From NCBI RefSeq assembly GCF_000787855.1, contig NZ_BBPQ01000003.1:70238-110847 (forward strand): a stretch of DNA of 40,610 nt, read 5' to 3'. The notes under the pieces are model-generated. The model made no database searches, had not been told where the DNA came from, and worked only from the letters and a program-made list of their open reading frames with translations. Position 1 is the first letter of the stretch; every line of letters starts with the position of its first letter. Made by a program: the position numbers and the translations under genes. This DNA is from Streptacidiphilus anmyonensis. GTDB lineage: Bacteria > Actinomycetota > Actinomycetes > Streptomycetales > Streptomycetaceae. Shown here piece after piece: positions 16,191 through 24,188 of the stretch.

Positions 16191-16979
16191 TCAGGGCTTG
16201 CGGGCGACGCCGACGGCGGCGAGGCGGAGGACGGGGTGGGCGTCGGGGCAGGGGGTGTCGGTGTCGGGGCGCCAGGCGGGGACGATGACGACGCCGGGGT
16301 CGACGAGGTCGAGGCCGTCGAGGAAGGCGGCGACTTCGTCGAGGGTGCGGAACTGGCCGCGGCCGACGCCCTGGCGCAGGGCGGCTTCGGCTTCGGCGGT
16401 GTCGGCGTCGACCTCGGGGCCGGCGGTGATCAGGTGGTGGACGAAGACGTAGCTGCCGGAGGGCAGTTGGTCGACGAGGGTGCGGACGAGGGCGTAGGGG
16501 TCCTCGTCGTCGAGGATGTAGTGCAGGATGCCGCAGAGCAGCAGGCCGACGGGCTGGTCGAAGTCGATGTGGGCGCGCAGGACCGGGTCGGCGAGGAGCT
16601 CGTCGGGGTGGCGCAGGTCGGCGTCGGTGACGACGGTCTGCTTGTTGTCGGCGAGCAGGGCGCGGGCGTGGGCGAGGACGGCCGGGTCGTTGTCGACGTA
16701 GACGACGTGGGTGTCCGGCGCGATGCGCTGGGCGACCTGGTGGACGTTCTCGGCGGTGGGCAGGCCGGAGCCGATGTCGATCAGCTGGCGCAGGCCGACC
16801 TCGCGGACGAGGTGGTCGACGACGCGGCGCAGGACGGCGCGTTGCGCCTGGACGCCGAGGTGGACCTGCGGGAGCGCGACGGCGATCCGCTCGCCCAGGG
16901 CCCGGTCGGAGGCGTAGTTGTCCTTGCCGCCGAGGAGGTAGTCATACACGCGGGCTATGTTCGGCGGCGGGGTGTCCAC
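16191..16979 (-). CDS. SAM-dependent methyltransferase, DUF574 / Methyltransf_19
   Basis: A 262-residue Rossmann-fold protein of the actinobacterial DUF574 family. Diagnostic parts: NIARVYDYLLGGKDNYASDR near the start, the SAM loop LIDIGSGLPT (about 75-84), VVYVDNDPAVLAHARALL and LLLCGILHYI. Substrates are not known; such genes occur in many copies in streptomycetes, often beside XRE/DUF397 regulators, none of which is here. The GTG at 16979 has GGAGC five bases upstream; an in-frame ATG at 17042 lacks a ribosome binding site and would make the repeated GATC decamers coding, so I prefer the GTG. Confidence 0.85.
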   Translation of the reverse strand: MDTPPPNIARVYDYLLGGKDNYASDRALGERIAVALPQVHLGVQAQRAVLRRVVDHLVREVGLRQLIDIGSGLPTAENVHQVAQRIAPDTHVVYVDNDPAVLAHARALLADNKQTVVTDADLRHPDELLADPVLRAHIDFDQPVGLLLCGILHYILDDEDPYALVRTLVDQLPSGSYVFVHHLITAGPEVDADTAEAEAALRQGVGRGQFRTLDEVAAFLDGLDLVDPGVVIVPAWRPDTDTPCPDAHPVLRLAAVGVARKP

Positions 16980-17016
16980 GGATGCTCCACTGGGTGCCGG
17001 GCTGCGGGCTGCGGGC

Positions 17017-17052
17017 GATCGGAAGTGATCGGAGGTGATCATAGAGCCGATC
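17017..17052. repeat. Phased GATC decamer repeats upstream of the methyltransferase
   Basis: Four GATC elements begin at 17017, 17027, 17037 and 17049. The first two are followed by near-identical GGAAGT/GGAGGT and the last by GGACC. Spacing of 10, 10 and 12 bases puts them on about the same face of the helix. They lie 38-73 bases upstream of the preferred GTG start on the minus strand, a natural place for a repressor or activator array. Confidence 0.55.
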
Positions 17053-17164
17053 GGACCGCGGCTGCGTCGCGGGTCCGGCAGTGCGGGGGTCTCCCGCCTC
17101 GCGCGCGCCGTGCCGGCCACGGAAGCTGACGGGCCGCCAGGGCATGCCGTGTGGCCGTACCGTG

Positions 17165-17207
17165 CCCGGCCGGCGGTGGGGCCCGGCGGCCCCCACCCCC
17201 GGCCGGG
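17165..17207 (-). terminator. Strong terminator after the papain-like gene
   Basis: CCCGGCCGGCGGTGGGG (17165-17181) pairs with 17191-17207 over 17 positions with a single C-C mismatch, leaving a 9-base loop. It lies 44 bases past the stop of the minus-strand papain-like gene and separates it from the methyltransferase promoter region. Confidence 0.75.
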
Positions 17208-17250
17208 ACGACTCGGACGGCATCCAGGCGGGGGCCGGGCCGGGTCGGGA

Positions 17251-17979
17251 TCAGATCTGCTTGAGGTCCGCCGTCAGGGTGGCGATGTCGATGCCGTTGA
17301 CGATGCCGGCCTCGTGGTACTCCTGCGCCAGCACGGCCCACGCCTCGTCGCCGTAGGTCTGCCACCAGTCCCACGCGACCTGCTGAACCGCTCCCCAGGT
17401 GACGACGTAGAGCCAGTCGGCGTCGTAGCCGAGCAGCGGGACGGCGTGGCCGCCCACGATCGGTTCCGTCTGCCAGTTGCCCTCCAGCGACCAGGGCTTG
17501 CCGTCCTGGAACTGCGTCTGGGCGTTCGCCGGGACCTGGATGCCCGCGTAGACGCCGCCGAAGAGCGAGATGGTCTGCTTGATCGCGGTCTGCGCGTGGA
17601 CGTTGACGGGGGCGTAGGCGATGATCCGGTTGCCCCAGAGCCCCTTCTTCTGCCAGTCGGCCAGCACCTTCGACTCGACGAGGCCGGTGTCCTTGCCGCC
17701 GGAGAGGTGGAAGTACTCGTCCACCACCTCCTGCTCGGTGGGCACCGTGTCCGCCTGGGCGGTCTGCGCGTTCCACGACTGGATCAGGTGCGCGGCGGCG
17801 GCCATCGTGCAGTCGCCGTACTGGTCGTTGCCGTCCATCGGCCAGGTGTCGACCTTGGTCGCCCAGTCGACGGCGGCGGGCGGCGCCGGCAGCGGCGCCG
17901 CCGCGTAGGCGGTGAACTGCTTGAGGCCGACCGGGAACTGAGGCCCGAGCTTGCCGAGCTTTCCTGTGACGCGCGCCAT
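17251..17979 (-). CDS. Papain-fold (C1-like) cysteine peptidase homologue, cytoplasmic
   Basis: A 242-residue protein with a papain-like signature: Gln53 and Cys57 in NDQYGDCTMAAAAHL (oxyanion Gln and nucleophile), His178 in GGHAVPLLGYD, and VVTWGAV (192-198) where papain has the Asn of NSWG, here Thr194. It has no signal peptide, propeptide or membrane segment, unlike secreted C1 peptidases. I recall similar hypothetical proteins in other bacteria with the same TWG, so this may be the family norm. The ATG at 17979 has an excellent GAGGAAGGG ribosome binding site; further upstream starts do not. It could be an active peptidase, a transglutaminase-like enzyme or a binding protein. Confidence 0.65.
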   Translation of the reverse strand: MARVTGKLGKLGPQFPVGLKQFTAYAAAPLPAPPAAVDWATKVDTWPMDGNDQYGDCTMAAAAHLIQSWNAQTAQADTVPTEQEVVDEYFHLSGGKDTGLVESKVLADWQKKGLWGNRIIAYAPVNVHAQTAIKQTISLFGGVYAGIQVPANAQTQFQDGKPWSLEGNWQTEPIVGGHAVPLLGYDADWLYVVTWGAVQQVAWDWWQTYGDEAWAVLAQEYHEAGIVNGIDIATLTADLKQI

Positions 17980-18111
17980 CTGCGCCCTTCCTCGGGAGGT
18001 GGTGGACCAACTGCGAACTATGGCCGGTTTCCACCATTCCAGATCATCTGGGCATGTACGAGACATTTGGCACCACTCGTCCGAGTGAAGTCGAGTGTCG
18101 GGAGGGCGTTC

Positions 18112-18143
18112 CGCTGTCAGCCGCGCTGAAGCGCTCTCAGCCG
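18112..18143. repeat. Direct repeat duplicating the sigma-factor stop context
   Basis: CGCTGTCAGCCG (18112-18123) and CGCTCTCAGCCG (18132-18143) are 11 of 12 identical at 20-base spacing. The second copy contains the TCA (TGA) stop of the ECF42 gene at 18137-18139. The first duplicates it just downstream in the direction of transcription. Confidence 0.45.
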
Positions 18144-19387
18144 AGCTCGGCCAACCGGCTCTCCAGGAAGGCCCGTTCCGTCTCGTTCGCGGTCAGCTCC
18201 AGGGCCGCGCGGTACTCCGACGCCGCCTCCGCCTCGCGCGCCAGCCGGCGCAGTAGATCCGCGCGGGCGGCGTGCAGCGGCTGGTACGCCGCCAGCGGCT
18301 CGCGCAGGGCGTCGATCGCCGCCAACCCCGTCTCCGGACCGGAGACCTCGGCGAGCGCGACCGCCCGGTTGAGCGCGACGACCGGCGTCGGGGCCAGACG
18401 GAGCTGCAGGTCGTACAGGGCGAGGACCTGCTGCCACCGCTGCCGCTCGTCCAGGGAGTCGTCGCTGTGCACGGCGTTGACGGCCGCCTGGATCTGGTAC
18501 GGGCCCGGTGCGCCGCGCCGCAGGCAGGCGCGGACCAGCGCCTGGCCCTCGGCCACCTCGGTCTGGTCCCAGAGGCCGCGGTCCTGATCGGTGAGGAGCA
18601 CCAGCGTCCCGTCGGCGCGCGTCCGGGCCGCACGCCGTGCGTGCGTCAGGAGCAGCAGCGCGAGCAGGCCGACCGCCTCCGGCTCGTCCGGCATCAGCTC
18701 GACCAGGACGCGGGCGAGGCGCAGCGCCTCCGCGCAGAGGTCCTCACGTACCAGGGCGTCTCCTGCGGAGGCGGTCCAACCCTCGTTGAAGACCAGGTAG
18801 ATGGTGTCGAGCACACCCTTCAGCCGGTCCGGCAGTTCCGCCTCGCGCGGGACCCGGTAGGGGATGCCCGCGCCCTTGATCTTGCGCTTGGCGCGGACGA
18901 GGCGCTGGGCCATGGTCGCCTCCGGCACCAGGAACGCGCGGGCGATCTCGGCGGTCTGCAGGCCGCCGAGCAGACGCAGCGTCAACGCGACCTGTGCGGC
19001 GGGCGCAAGGGCGGGGTGGCAGCAGGTGAACAGCAGCCGCAAGCGGTCGTCGGACACGGGCCCCTCCTCTGCCGCGCGTTCCTCGGGGGTGGTCGTCGTC
19101 GCGTCGAGCAGCCGCTGCGCCTCGCGGTGGCGGTCGTGCCGGGACGCCTCGCGGCGCAGCCGGTCGATGGCGCGGTTGCGCGCCGTCGTGGTGATCCACG
19201 CACCGGGGTTGGGCGGCAGGCCGCGCAGCGGCCACTGCTCGAGCGCGACGGTGAAGGCCTCCTGCACCGCCTCCTCGGCGAGGTCGATGTCGCCGAGGAA
19301 GCGGATCAGGGCGGCCACGCAGCGTCCGTACTCCTCCCGGAAGACCCGCTCGGTCCCGGACGCGCTCGGGGGCGTGCTGTCGGACAA
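18137..19387 (-). CDS. ECF42-type RNA polymerase sigma factor with C-terminal extension
   Basis: A 416-residue ECF sigma factor, about twice the usual length. Region 2 (YGRCVAALIRFLGDIDLAEEA, WITTTARNRAIDRLRR) and region 4 (LRLLGGLQTAEIARAFLVPE) occupy the first 190 residues. The rest is the helical, TPR-like extension (DUF6596) with the conserved LVFNEGW, LCAEALRLAR and RCHxA-like helices that define ECF42. No anti-sigma factor gene is present; in ECF42 the extension is needed for activity. It starts with TTG four bases after the stop of the DGPF gene, with GGAG ten bases upstream inside that gene, indicating translational coupling. Confidence 0.9.
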   Translation of the reverse strand: MSDSTPPSASGTERVFREEYGRCVAALIRFLGDIDLAEEAVQEAFTVALEQWPLRGLPPNPGAWITTTARNRAIDRLRREASRHDRHREAQRLLDATTTTPEERAAEEGPVSDDRLRLLFTCCHPALAPAAQVALTLRLLGGLQTAEIARAFLVPEATMAQRLVRAKRKIKGAGIPYRVPREAELPDRLKGVLDTIYLVFNEGWTASAGDALVREDLCAEALRLARVLVELMPDEPEAVGLLALLLLTHARRAARTRADGTLVLLTDQDRGLWDQTEVAEGQALVRACLRRGAPGPYQIQAAVNAVHSDDSLDERQRWQQVLALYDLQLRLAPTPVVALNRAVALAEVSGPETGLAAIDALREPLAAYQPLHAARADLLRRLAREAEAASEYRAALELTANETERAFLESRLAELG

Positions 19388-19391
19388 GGGG

Positions 19392-19760
19392 TTACTGCTC
19401 CGGCACTTCCTGGAAGGGCCGCACCTCGACGGGGCCCTGGCAGGCCCTGCTGCCCTCCGCGGCCAGCGCGAGCGCGGCGTCGAGGTCGGCGGCCTTCACC
19501 ACCCAGAAGCCGCCGAGGTGCTCCTTGGTCTCGGCGAAGGGCCCGTCGGTGGTGAGCACCTCGCCGTTCGGCTGGGCGCGCACGACGGTGGCGATGTCCG
19601 CCGGGAGCAGACCGCCGGCGAAGACCCAGGCGCCGTCGGCCTGGAGCTTCTGGTTGAAGCGGTCCACGTCCGCGTACATGGTCTGCATGGTCTCCTCGGA
19701 CGGCGGCTTCTCACCCTCGACCATGTGGACGGAGAGCAGGTACATCTTCGTGGCGCTCAT
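19392..19760 (-). CDS. DGPF / YciI-like domain protein, ECF42 partner
   Basis: A 122-residue protein with MYLLSVHMVEGEKPP at the N-terminus and the name-giving DGPF motif at 72-75 (TTDGPFAETKEHLGGFW), plus a C-terminal VEVRPF. Such YciI-related dimeric alpha/beta proteins are found next to ECF42 sigma factors across actinobacteria and are usually the sigma factor's main targets; their chemistry is unknown. The ATG at 19760 has GAGGAG eight bases upstream. It is the first gene of the two-gene operon and has an ECF42-like promoter in front. Confidence 0.9.
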   Translation of the reverse strand: MSATKMYLLSVHMVEGEKPPSEETMQTMYADVDRFNQKLQADGAWVFAGGLLPADIATVVRAQPNGEVLTTDGPFAETKEHLGGFWVVKAADLDAALALAAEGSRACQGPVEVRPFQEVPEQ

Positions 19761-19817
19761 GGCGAACTCCTCGGTGCGTTCGGTTCCGGTCCGGCCTCCT
19801 GCCGGGCTGATACCACC

Positions 19818-19846
19818 ACTACGAACGGCCACCGGCCGGATCGACA
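19818..19846 (-). promoter_or_regulatory. ECF42-type promoter of the DGPF-sigma operon
   Basis: On the minus strand TGTCGA (19846-19841) is followed after 17 bases by CGTAGT (19823-19818). TGTCGA is the -35 motif I recall for ECF42, with a CG(A/T)C-like -10; here the -10 reads CGTA, one base off. Transcription would start near 19810, leaving a leader of about 50 bases. Autoregulation by the encoded sigma factor is expected. Confidence 0.55.
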
Positions 19847-19853
19847 CTCCGGC

Positions 19854-19878
19854 CGGGAGATTTCCAGGAATTCTCCCG
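19854..19878 (-). terminator. Dyad after the phosphatase gene, probable terminator
   Basis: CGGGAGATTTCC (19854-19865) pairs with GGAATTCTCCCG (19867-19878) over 12 positions with one mismatch; the apex must open to leave a loop. It lies 27 bases past the stop of the phosphatase on the minus strand and just upstream of the ECF42-type promoter, so an operator role is also possible. Confidence 0.45.
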
Positions 19879-19904
19879 AGGGCTGCGAAGGACCCCGGGC
19901 CCGC

Positions 19905-22229
19905 TCAGGAGGGGCGTGGGCGTACCCGGGCGGCGAGGACGGCGATGTCGTCCTCGGCCTCGCTCGGGGTGGAGCTGTGCAGCGCGGCGTCGAGGAGGTC
20001 GTCGAGGTCGCCCGCGACCGGCAGCGGGAGCGCGGCCAGGCGTTCGAGCGAGACGTCGATGTCCTCGTGGCGGCGCTCGACCAGGCCGTCGGTGTAGAGC
20101 AGCAGCACGGCGCCGGGCTTCAGCTCGCGGACGAGCTGCTGGTAGCCGCCGATCCCGGTGCCGAGCGGCGGCGCGCTCGGCACCGGGACGAGCTCGGTGA
20201 CGCCGTTCGGGTCGACGAGCGCGGGCGGCAGGTGGCCCGCGCTGGCGAAGGTCACGCGGTTGCGCGGCGGGTCGACCAGCGCCAGCAGGCAGGTCGCGGG
20301 CCGGGCCGCGTCGTTCTCGGAGATCATGGCGTCGAGCTGGCGCAGGATGCGGTGCGGCGGGAGGTCCATGACCGCGACGTACCGCAGCATCGACCGGTAC
20401 GTGCTCATGTCGACCGCCGCCTCGACGCCGTGGCCCATCACGTCGCCGATCACCAGCAGCGTGCGCCCGAAGGGGAGGCGCACGCTCTCGTACCAGTCGC
20501 CGCCCACGACCGAACTGCTGCCCGAGGGCAGGTAGCGGCAGGCGATCTCCATGTTCGGGTGCGGGTTGGCCGGCTCGGCCAGCAGGGCGCGCTGGAGCTC
20601 CAGGGCGATGCCCTGGGAACGCATAAAGCGGCGGGCGTTGTCGATGCTGAGGGCGGCACGGCCGCCCAGGTCCTCGATCAGCGCGACGTCCTCGTCCGAG
20701 AACCCCTCGCCGGAGCCGTGCGGGGCGCGCGCCAGCGTCAGTGCGCCGACGAGGTGGCCACGGGCGGCGAGCGGGACGGCCAGCACGGAGGCGATGCCCG
20801 CCGCGCGGTAGACCTCCAGCGTCGCCGGATCCGAGATGGCCGCCGCTCCCTCGGCGCCCTCGTCGATCGCGGCGAGGTCCAGCAGCACCGGCTTGGCGGC
20901 GACGAGGCTACGCGCCACCAGTGAGCCCTCGCGGTGCCGGACCGACTCGCCGGGGTGGGCCAGCGTGGCGAGATGCGGGTGCAGTTCCGGACGTGCGGCC
21001 ACCGCCGCGCGCAGCAGCCGCAGGGTGCCCAGCGGCATGCCGAGCCGGTGCTCGGGAACACCGGGCGGCAGGATGTCGACGGTGGCGAGGTCGGCGAGGC
21101 CGGGCACGGTGAACCGCGCCAGTTCGGCGCAGGTGGTGTCGGTGTCGAGCGTGGTGCCGATGCGCTCGGCCGCGGCAGTGAGGGTGGCGAGCCGCCGACG
21201 CGCGCGCTCCTCCCCGTCGGGCGGCTCGGACGGCGCAGCCCCGGACGGCCCTCCGGGCTGTGCCTGCGATGCCGCGGCGGCGGTGGCAGCGGCCCCCTCC
21301 GCGCCGGGCGGCACCGCACCCGCCGTACCGGCGCGGGCATCCGCATCGGGGGTGGCATCGGCTTCGGCACGGGCGCCGGCTTCGGACTGCGCCAGAGGCG
21401 GTGGGGGTGGCGGTGGCGGTGGCGCAGCCTCCAGCAGCGCCACGACGAGCACCATCGCGCCGGACTCGGCTTCCGCCGGGGGGACCGGGCGCAGGGGAGC
21501 GGACCCCGCCGTGGTCTCGGGCGGCCGGCCGGCTCGCCGCCCGGCACGAGGTGCCCGGCCGGTCTCCGCGCCGGTCTGCGCGCCGGGCGCGGTCGCGGGG
21601 GTGGTACTGGCCTCGGCCTGGCGCTCCGCCTCCGCGACGGTCCCGCTCTCCACCGTGGTCTCGGCTCCGGGCGCGTCGACCGCTTCGGGCGTGGGTTCGG
21701 TCGCCGGGACGTCTCCCCTCGCGGGAGCAGGGGGTGCGGGGACGGCAGTCGGGGGCGGCGCGGGCGTGGCCGCCTCGGGGGCGATGCGCTGGAGGCGCAT
21801 GCGGATGGGTTCGTCGGCGGGGCCGGTGACCAGCTCGCGGGTCGCGCCGTCCGCCAGGACCAGCGCCGCCGCGGCCGCCACGTCGACTGTGCCGAGGCCC
21901 ATGCCGGTGCCGATGCCGGTTCCGCCGCCCGGGCCCCAAGCGGACGCGGGCGTGGACGCGGGACGGAGCGGTGTCGCGCTGAGGGGTCGGCCGGAGGTCG
22001 CCTCCGGCGGCAGGCCGGTGAGGCGGAGGAAGGCGTCGTTCGCGTAGCGCCAGCGGAGCTGGGCGTCGAGCAGCGCGACGCCCACGGGCAGCGCGTCCAG
22101 CACGAGGGCCGACAGCGCCTCCCCCTCGTCGGCCATGCCGGCCGCACCGCTGTGCGCACCGGCCATGACTGCGGCCGCCGCGTGCCAGGCTGCCGCGGCG
22201 GCGTCCCGCTTCGGGGCCTCCGCGCCCAC
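19905..22229 (-). CDS. PAS-GAF-SpoIIE (PP2C-type) serine phosphatase
   Basis: A 774-residue predicted sensor phosphatase. From the chosen start: PAS core near 40-85 (LPVGVALLDAQLRWRYANDAF), a Gly/Ala/Pro-rich stretch to about 340, GAF about 350-530 (ATLTAAAERIGTTLD, SVLAVPLAARGHLVGALTLAR), SpoIIE phosphatase about 550-770 with GGDWYE and LVIGDVMGHGVEAA as metal-binding motifs, ASAGHLPP, LLLYTDGLVERR and DDIAVLAARV. Such enzymes usually dephosphorylate anti-sigma-factor antagonists; no such partner or histidine-kinase-like domain is in the window. The GTG at 22229 has GAGGGGAGAAC directly upstream; a TTG at 22256 lacks one. The low-complexity stretch includes a nine-proline run coded by GGTGGC-type repeats near 21400-21420. 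Confidence 0.9.
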   Translation of the reverse strand: MGAEAPKRDAAAAAWHAAAAVMAGAHSGAAGMADEGEALSALVLDALPVGVALLDAQLRWRYANDAFLRLTGLPPEATSGRPLSATPLRPASTPASAWGPGGGTGIGTGMGLGTVDVAAAAALVLADGATRELVTGPADEPIRMRLQRIAPEAATPAPPPTAVPAPPAPARGDVPATEPTPEAVDAPGAETTVESGTVAEAERQAEASTTPATAPGAQTGAETGRAPRAGRRAGRPPETTAGSAPLRPVPPAEAESGAMVLVVALLEAAPPPPPPPPPLAQSEAGARAEADATPDADARAGTAGAVPPGAEGAAATAAAASQAQPGGPSGAAPSEPPDGEERARRRLATLTAAAERIGTTLDTDTTCAELARFTVPGLADLATVDILPPGVPEHRLGMPLGTLRLLRAAVAARPELHPHLATLAHPGESVRHREGSLVARSLVAAKPVLLDLAAIDEGAEGAAAISDPATLEVYRAAGIASVLAVPLAARGHLVGALTLARAPHGSGEGFSDEDVALIEDLGGRAALSIDNARRFMRSQGIALELQRALLAEPANPHPNMEIACRYLPSGSSSVVGGDWYESVRLPFGRTLLVIGDVMGHGVEAAVDMSTYRSMLRYVAVMDLPPHRILRQLDAMISENDAARPATCLLALVDPPRNRVTFASAGHLPPALVDPNGVTELVPVPSAPPLGTGIGGYQQLVRELKPGAVLLLYTDGLVERRHEDIDVSLERLAALPLPVAGDLDDLLDAALHSSTPSEAEDDIAVLAARVRPRPS

Positions 22230-22440
22230 GTTCTCCCCTCGTCCCCCGATCGGCAAGAACTCAATCCATGATCACCCCGGGCCGGGTGCGGCGCATCCGC
22301 TTCCCCTGGTCCGAGCGTCCATCTTGCCCGAGCGCGTGTGCGATGTGCGCCCCGAGCCGGGGAACCTGTGAGTGGAATCCCAGCGAAGTCGCAGCGGGAA
22401 CACAGGAGCGAACGTTGCGTGGCGAGCGGGACAGAATCAG

Positions 22441-22455
22441 GTAAGGCAGCTTTAC
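22441..22455. promoter_or_regulatory. Near-palindromic site upstream of the beta-helix gene
   Basis: GTAAGGCAGCTTTAC is an inverted repeat with 7-base arms, one mismatch and a single central base, ending 33 bases before the GTG at 22489. TTTACG (22451) with CATGAT (22475) could be a poor promoter whose transcript would be almost leaderless. The left half resembles half of an iron-regulator box (AGGTAAGGC) but the right half does not. Confidence 0.35.
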
Positions 22456-22488
22456 GAGATTGACGCGCGGTTGTCATGATGGCGTCCC

Positions 22489-24102
22489 GTGAGCATCAGC
22501 CATAAGCGCCGCAGGCGGCGCACTCTCCTCCTCGCTTCGGTCGTGCCGCTCGTCGTCGGCGCCGGGGTCTACGCGGCCGCCGGAGCCGGCGCCTCGGTCA
22601 CCGGAACGCGGGGCGCGACGAACGCGACGCGCGCGGTACACGCGACCAGCGCCGCGCAGGCGACGGGCACCACCGGCGCCACGAACTGGATCTCCTGGAC
22701 CGGGGGCAAGCTGGTCTACGGGCACGACGCACAGGGCAACCGTGTCCCCGACTACTCCTTCGCCGGTTACGAGGGCGGCGGTGTCCCGCTGCCCGTCGCC
22801 GCGGTCCGGCAGCGCGTCGGTGCGCCGAGCGGCGGGGACGACACCGCGCGCATCCAGGCGGCGATCAACGCCGTCGCCAAGCTGCCGGTCGGCGCGAACG
22901 GCCTGCGCGGCGCGGTGCTGCTCGCGCCCGGCGGCTACCGGATCGACAGCGCCCTGCACATCGACGCCTCCGGCGTCGTCCTGCGCGGCTCCGGCAACGG
23001 CTCCGGCGGCACCCGCCTCGTCGCGCACGGCGCGACCGCCCGCACCCTGATCACCGTCGGCGGCTCCTCCCGCTATACCGCCGTCGGCGCGGCCACCAAG
23101 GTCACCGACTCCTACGTGCCGGTCGGCGCCACCTCGCTCGACGTCGCGAGCACCTCCGGCCTGAAGATCGGCTCCGAGGTCGTCGTCCAGCGGCCGACCA
23201 CCCAGGCGTGGATCGACGCGCTCGGCATGCGGACGCTGTGGTCGCCGAACTGGAGCCTGTACTCCGAGCGCCGGATCACCGCGATCAGCGGTCACCGGCT
23301 CAGTCTCGACGCCCCGCTGACCACCGCGTTGGAGGCGAAGTACACGCAGGCCACCGTCTACCGCTACACCTTCCCGCGGATCGACCACGTCGGCATCGAG
23401 GATCTGAGCGCCGACGGCCGTGCCATGGCCGCAGACCCGAACTACGCCAAGGACTTCTACGGCGCGAGCCTCTCCTCCTTCGGCGCGGTCCAGGACGCCT
23501 GGGTGCAGGACGTGACCGGTGAGCACTTCGGCCAGGACGGCGTCGCCGGCCTCGGCTCGCAGAGCCGCCGGATCAGCGTGCTGCACACCGCGACGCTCGA
23601 CATGCTGGTCAACGACGCCACCTCGGCCCGCTCCGACGGCTACACCCTCGAAGGCCAGCAGAACCTGATCCAGGACTGCCTGGTCACGGCGTCGAAGATC
23701 CACGCCTTCACCACCGAGGCCCACCAGTCCGGCCCGAACGTCTACTCGCGCTGCACCGCCAGGCTGACGCAGACGGCGTACGACTCGGGCGGCCACCAGC
23801 GCTGGGGCAGCGGCACGCTCTACGACCAGGTCACCGTCGCGGGGACGCTGCTGATGGTGAACAACGGCAGCCGCGGCACCGGGCACGGCTGGTCGGACGC
23901 GAACAGCACCGCGTGGAACTGCGTCACCACCCTCGGCTACGAGGTGCAGGCGCCGCCGACCGCGGACAACTGGGCGTTCGGCTGTACCGGCCCGCTCCTC
24001 TCCGGCTCGAACGGGCAGGTGGTGAGCGGTGGCAGGGCGGTGCTGCCGGCCAGCCTCTACGACGAGCAGCTGCGCGAACGCGGCCTGCGGACGATCGGCT
24101 GA
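22489..24102 (+). CDS. Secreted right-handed beta-helix (pectate lyase-fold) protein
   Basis: A 537-residue exported protein. The N-terminus is KRRRRRT, a hydrophobic segment (LLLASVVPLVVGAGVYAAAGA) and a Thr/Ala-rich spacer; the twin-arginine motif is not canonical, so Sec or Tat is open. From about residue 100 (DDTARIQAAINAVAKLP, GAVLLAPGGYRIDSAL, ASGVVLRGSGNG) it follows the pectate-lyase superfamily beta-helix pattern, with repeated short strands to the end. Polysaccharide lyase or hydrolase activity is likely but no catalytic residues can be fixed. The GTG at 22489 has no clear ribosome binding site, fitting a leaderless or weakly initiated message. The gene stands alone, with a near-palindrome upstream. 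Confidence 0.8.
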   Translation: MSISHKRRRRRTLLLASVVPLVVGAGVYAAAGAGASVTGTRGATNATRAVHATSAAQATGTTGATNWISWTGGKLVYGHDAQGNRVPDYSFAGYEGGGVPLPVAAVRQRVGAPSGGDDTARIQAAINAVAKLPVGANGLRGAVLLAPGGYRIDSALHIDASGVVLRGSGNGSGGTRLVAHGATARTLITVGGSSRYTAVGAATKVTDSYVPVGATSLDVASTSGLKIGSEVVVQRPTTQAWIDALGMRTLWSPNWSLYSERRITAISGHRLSLDAPLTTALEAKYTQATVYRYTFPRIDHVGIEDLSADGRAMAADPNYAKDFYGASLSSFGAVQDAWVQDVTGEHFGQDGVAGLGSQSRRISVLHTATLDMLVNDATSARSDGYTLEGQQNLIQDCLVTASKIHAFTTEAHQSGPNVYSRCTARLTQTAYDSGGHQRWGSGTLYDQVTVAGTLLMVNNGSRGTGHGWSDANSTAWNCVTTLGYEVQAPPTADNWAFGCTGPLLSGSNGQVVSGGRAVLPASLYDEQLRERGLRTIG

Positions 24103-24118
24103 ACGCCGTTCGGCGAAC

Positions 24119-24188
24119 GAGGCCAAGCGGACGAGGCCAGGCGGACGGCGCCAGGCGGACGCGGTCGGGCGGGCGGGGTCAGGCCTTG
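24119..24188. repeat. 14-bp tandem repeat at a convergent gene junction
   Basis: Five consecutive 14-base units: GAGGCCAAGCGGAC (24119), GAGGCCAGGCGGAC, GGCGCCAGGCGGAC, GCGGTCGGGCGGGC and GGGGTCAGGCCTTG, progressively diverging. The array fills the gap between the beta-helix gene and the convergent MarR gene, and the MarR stop (TCA at 24179-24181) is inside the last unit. No classical terminator hairpin is visible there. Confidence 0.65.

Noticed and set aside
21394-21425. GGTGGC-type simple repeat as a separate regulatory element
   Set aside because: It lies in frame inside the phosphatase gene and simply codes for the proline run.
22437-22455. Iron-regulator (IdeR/DmdR) box before the beta-helix gene
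   Set aside because: Only about 11 of 19 positions fit the consensus, nearly all in the left half; reported only as a near-palindrome.
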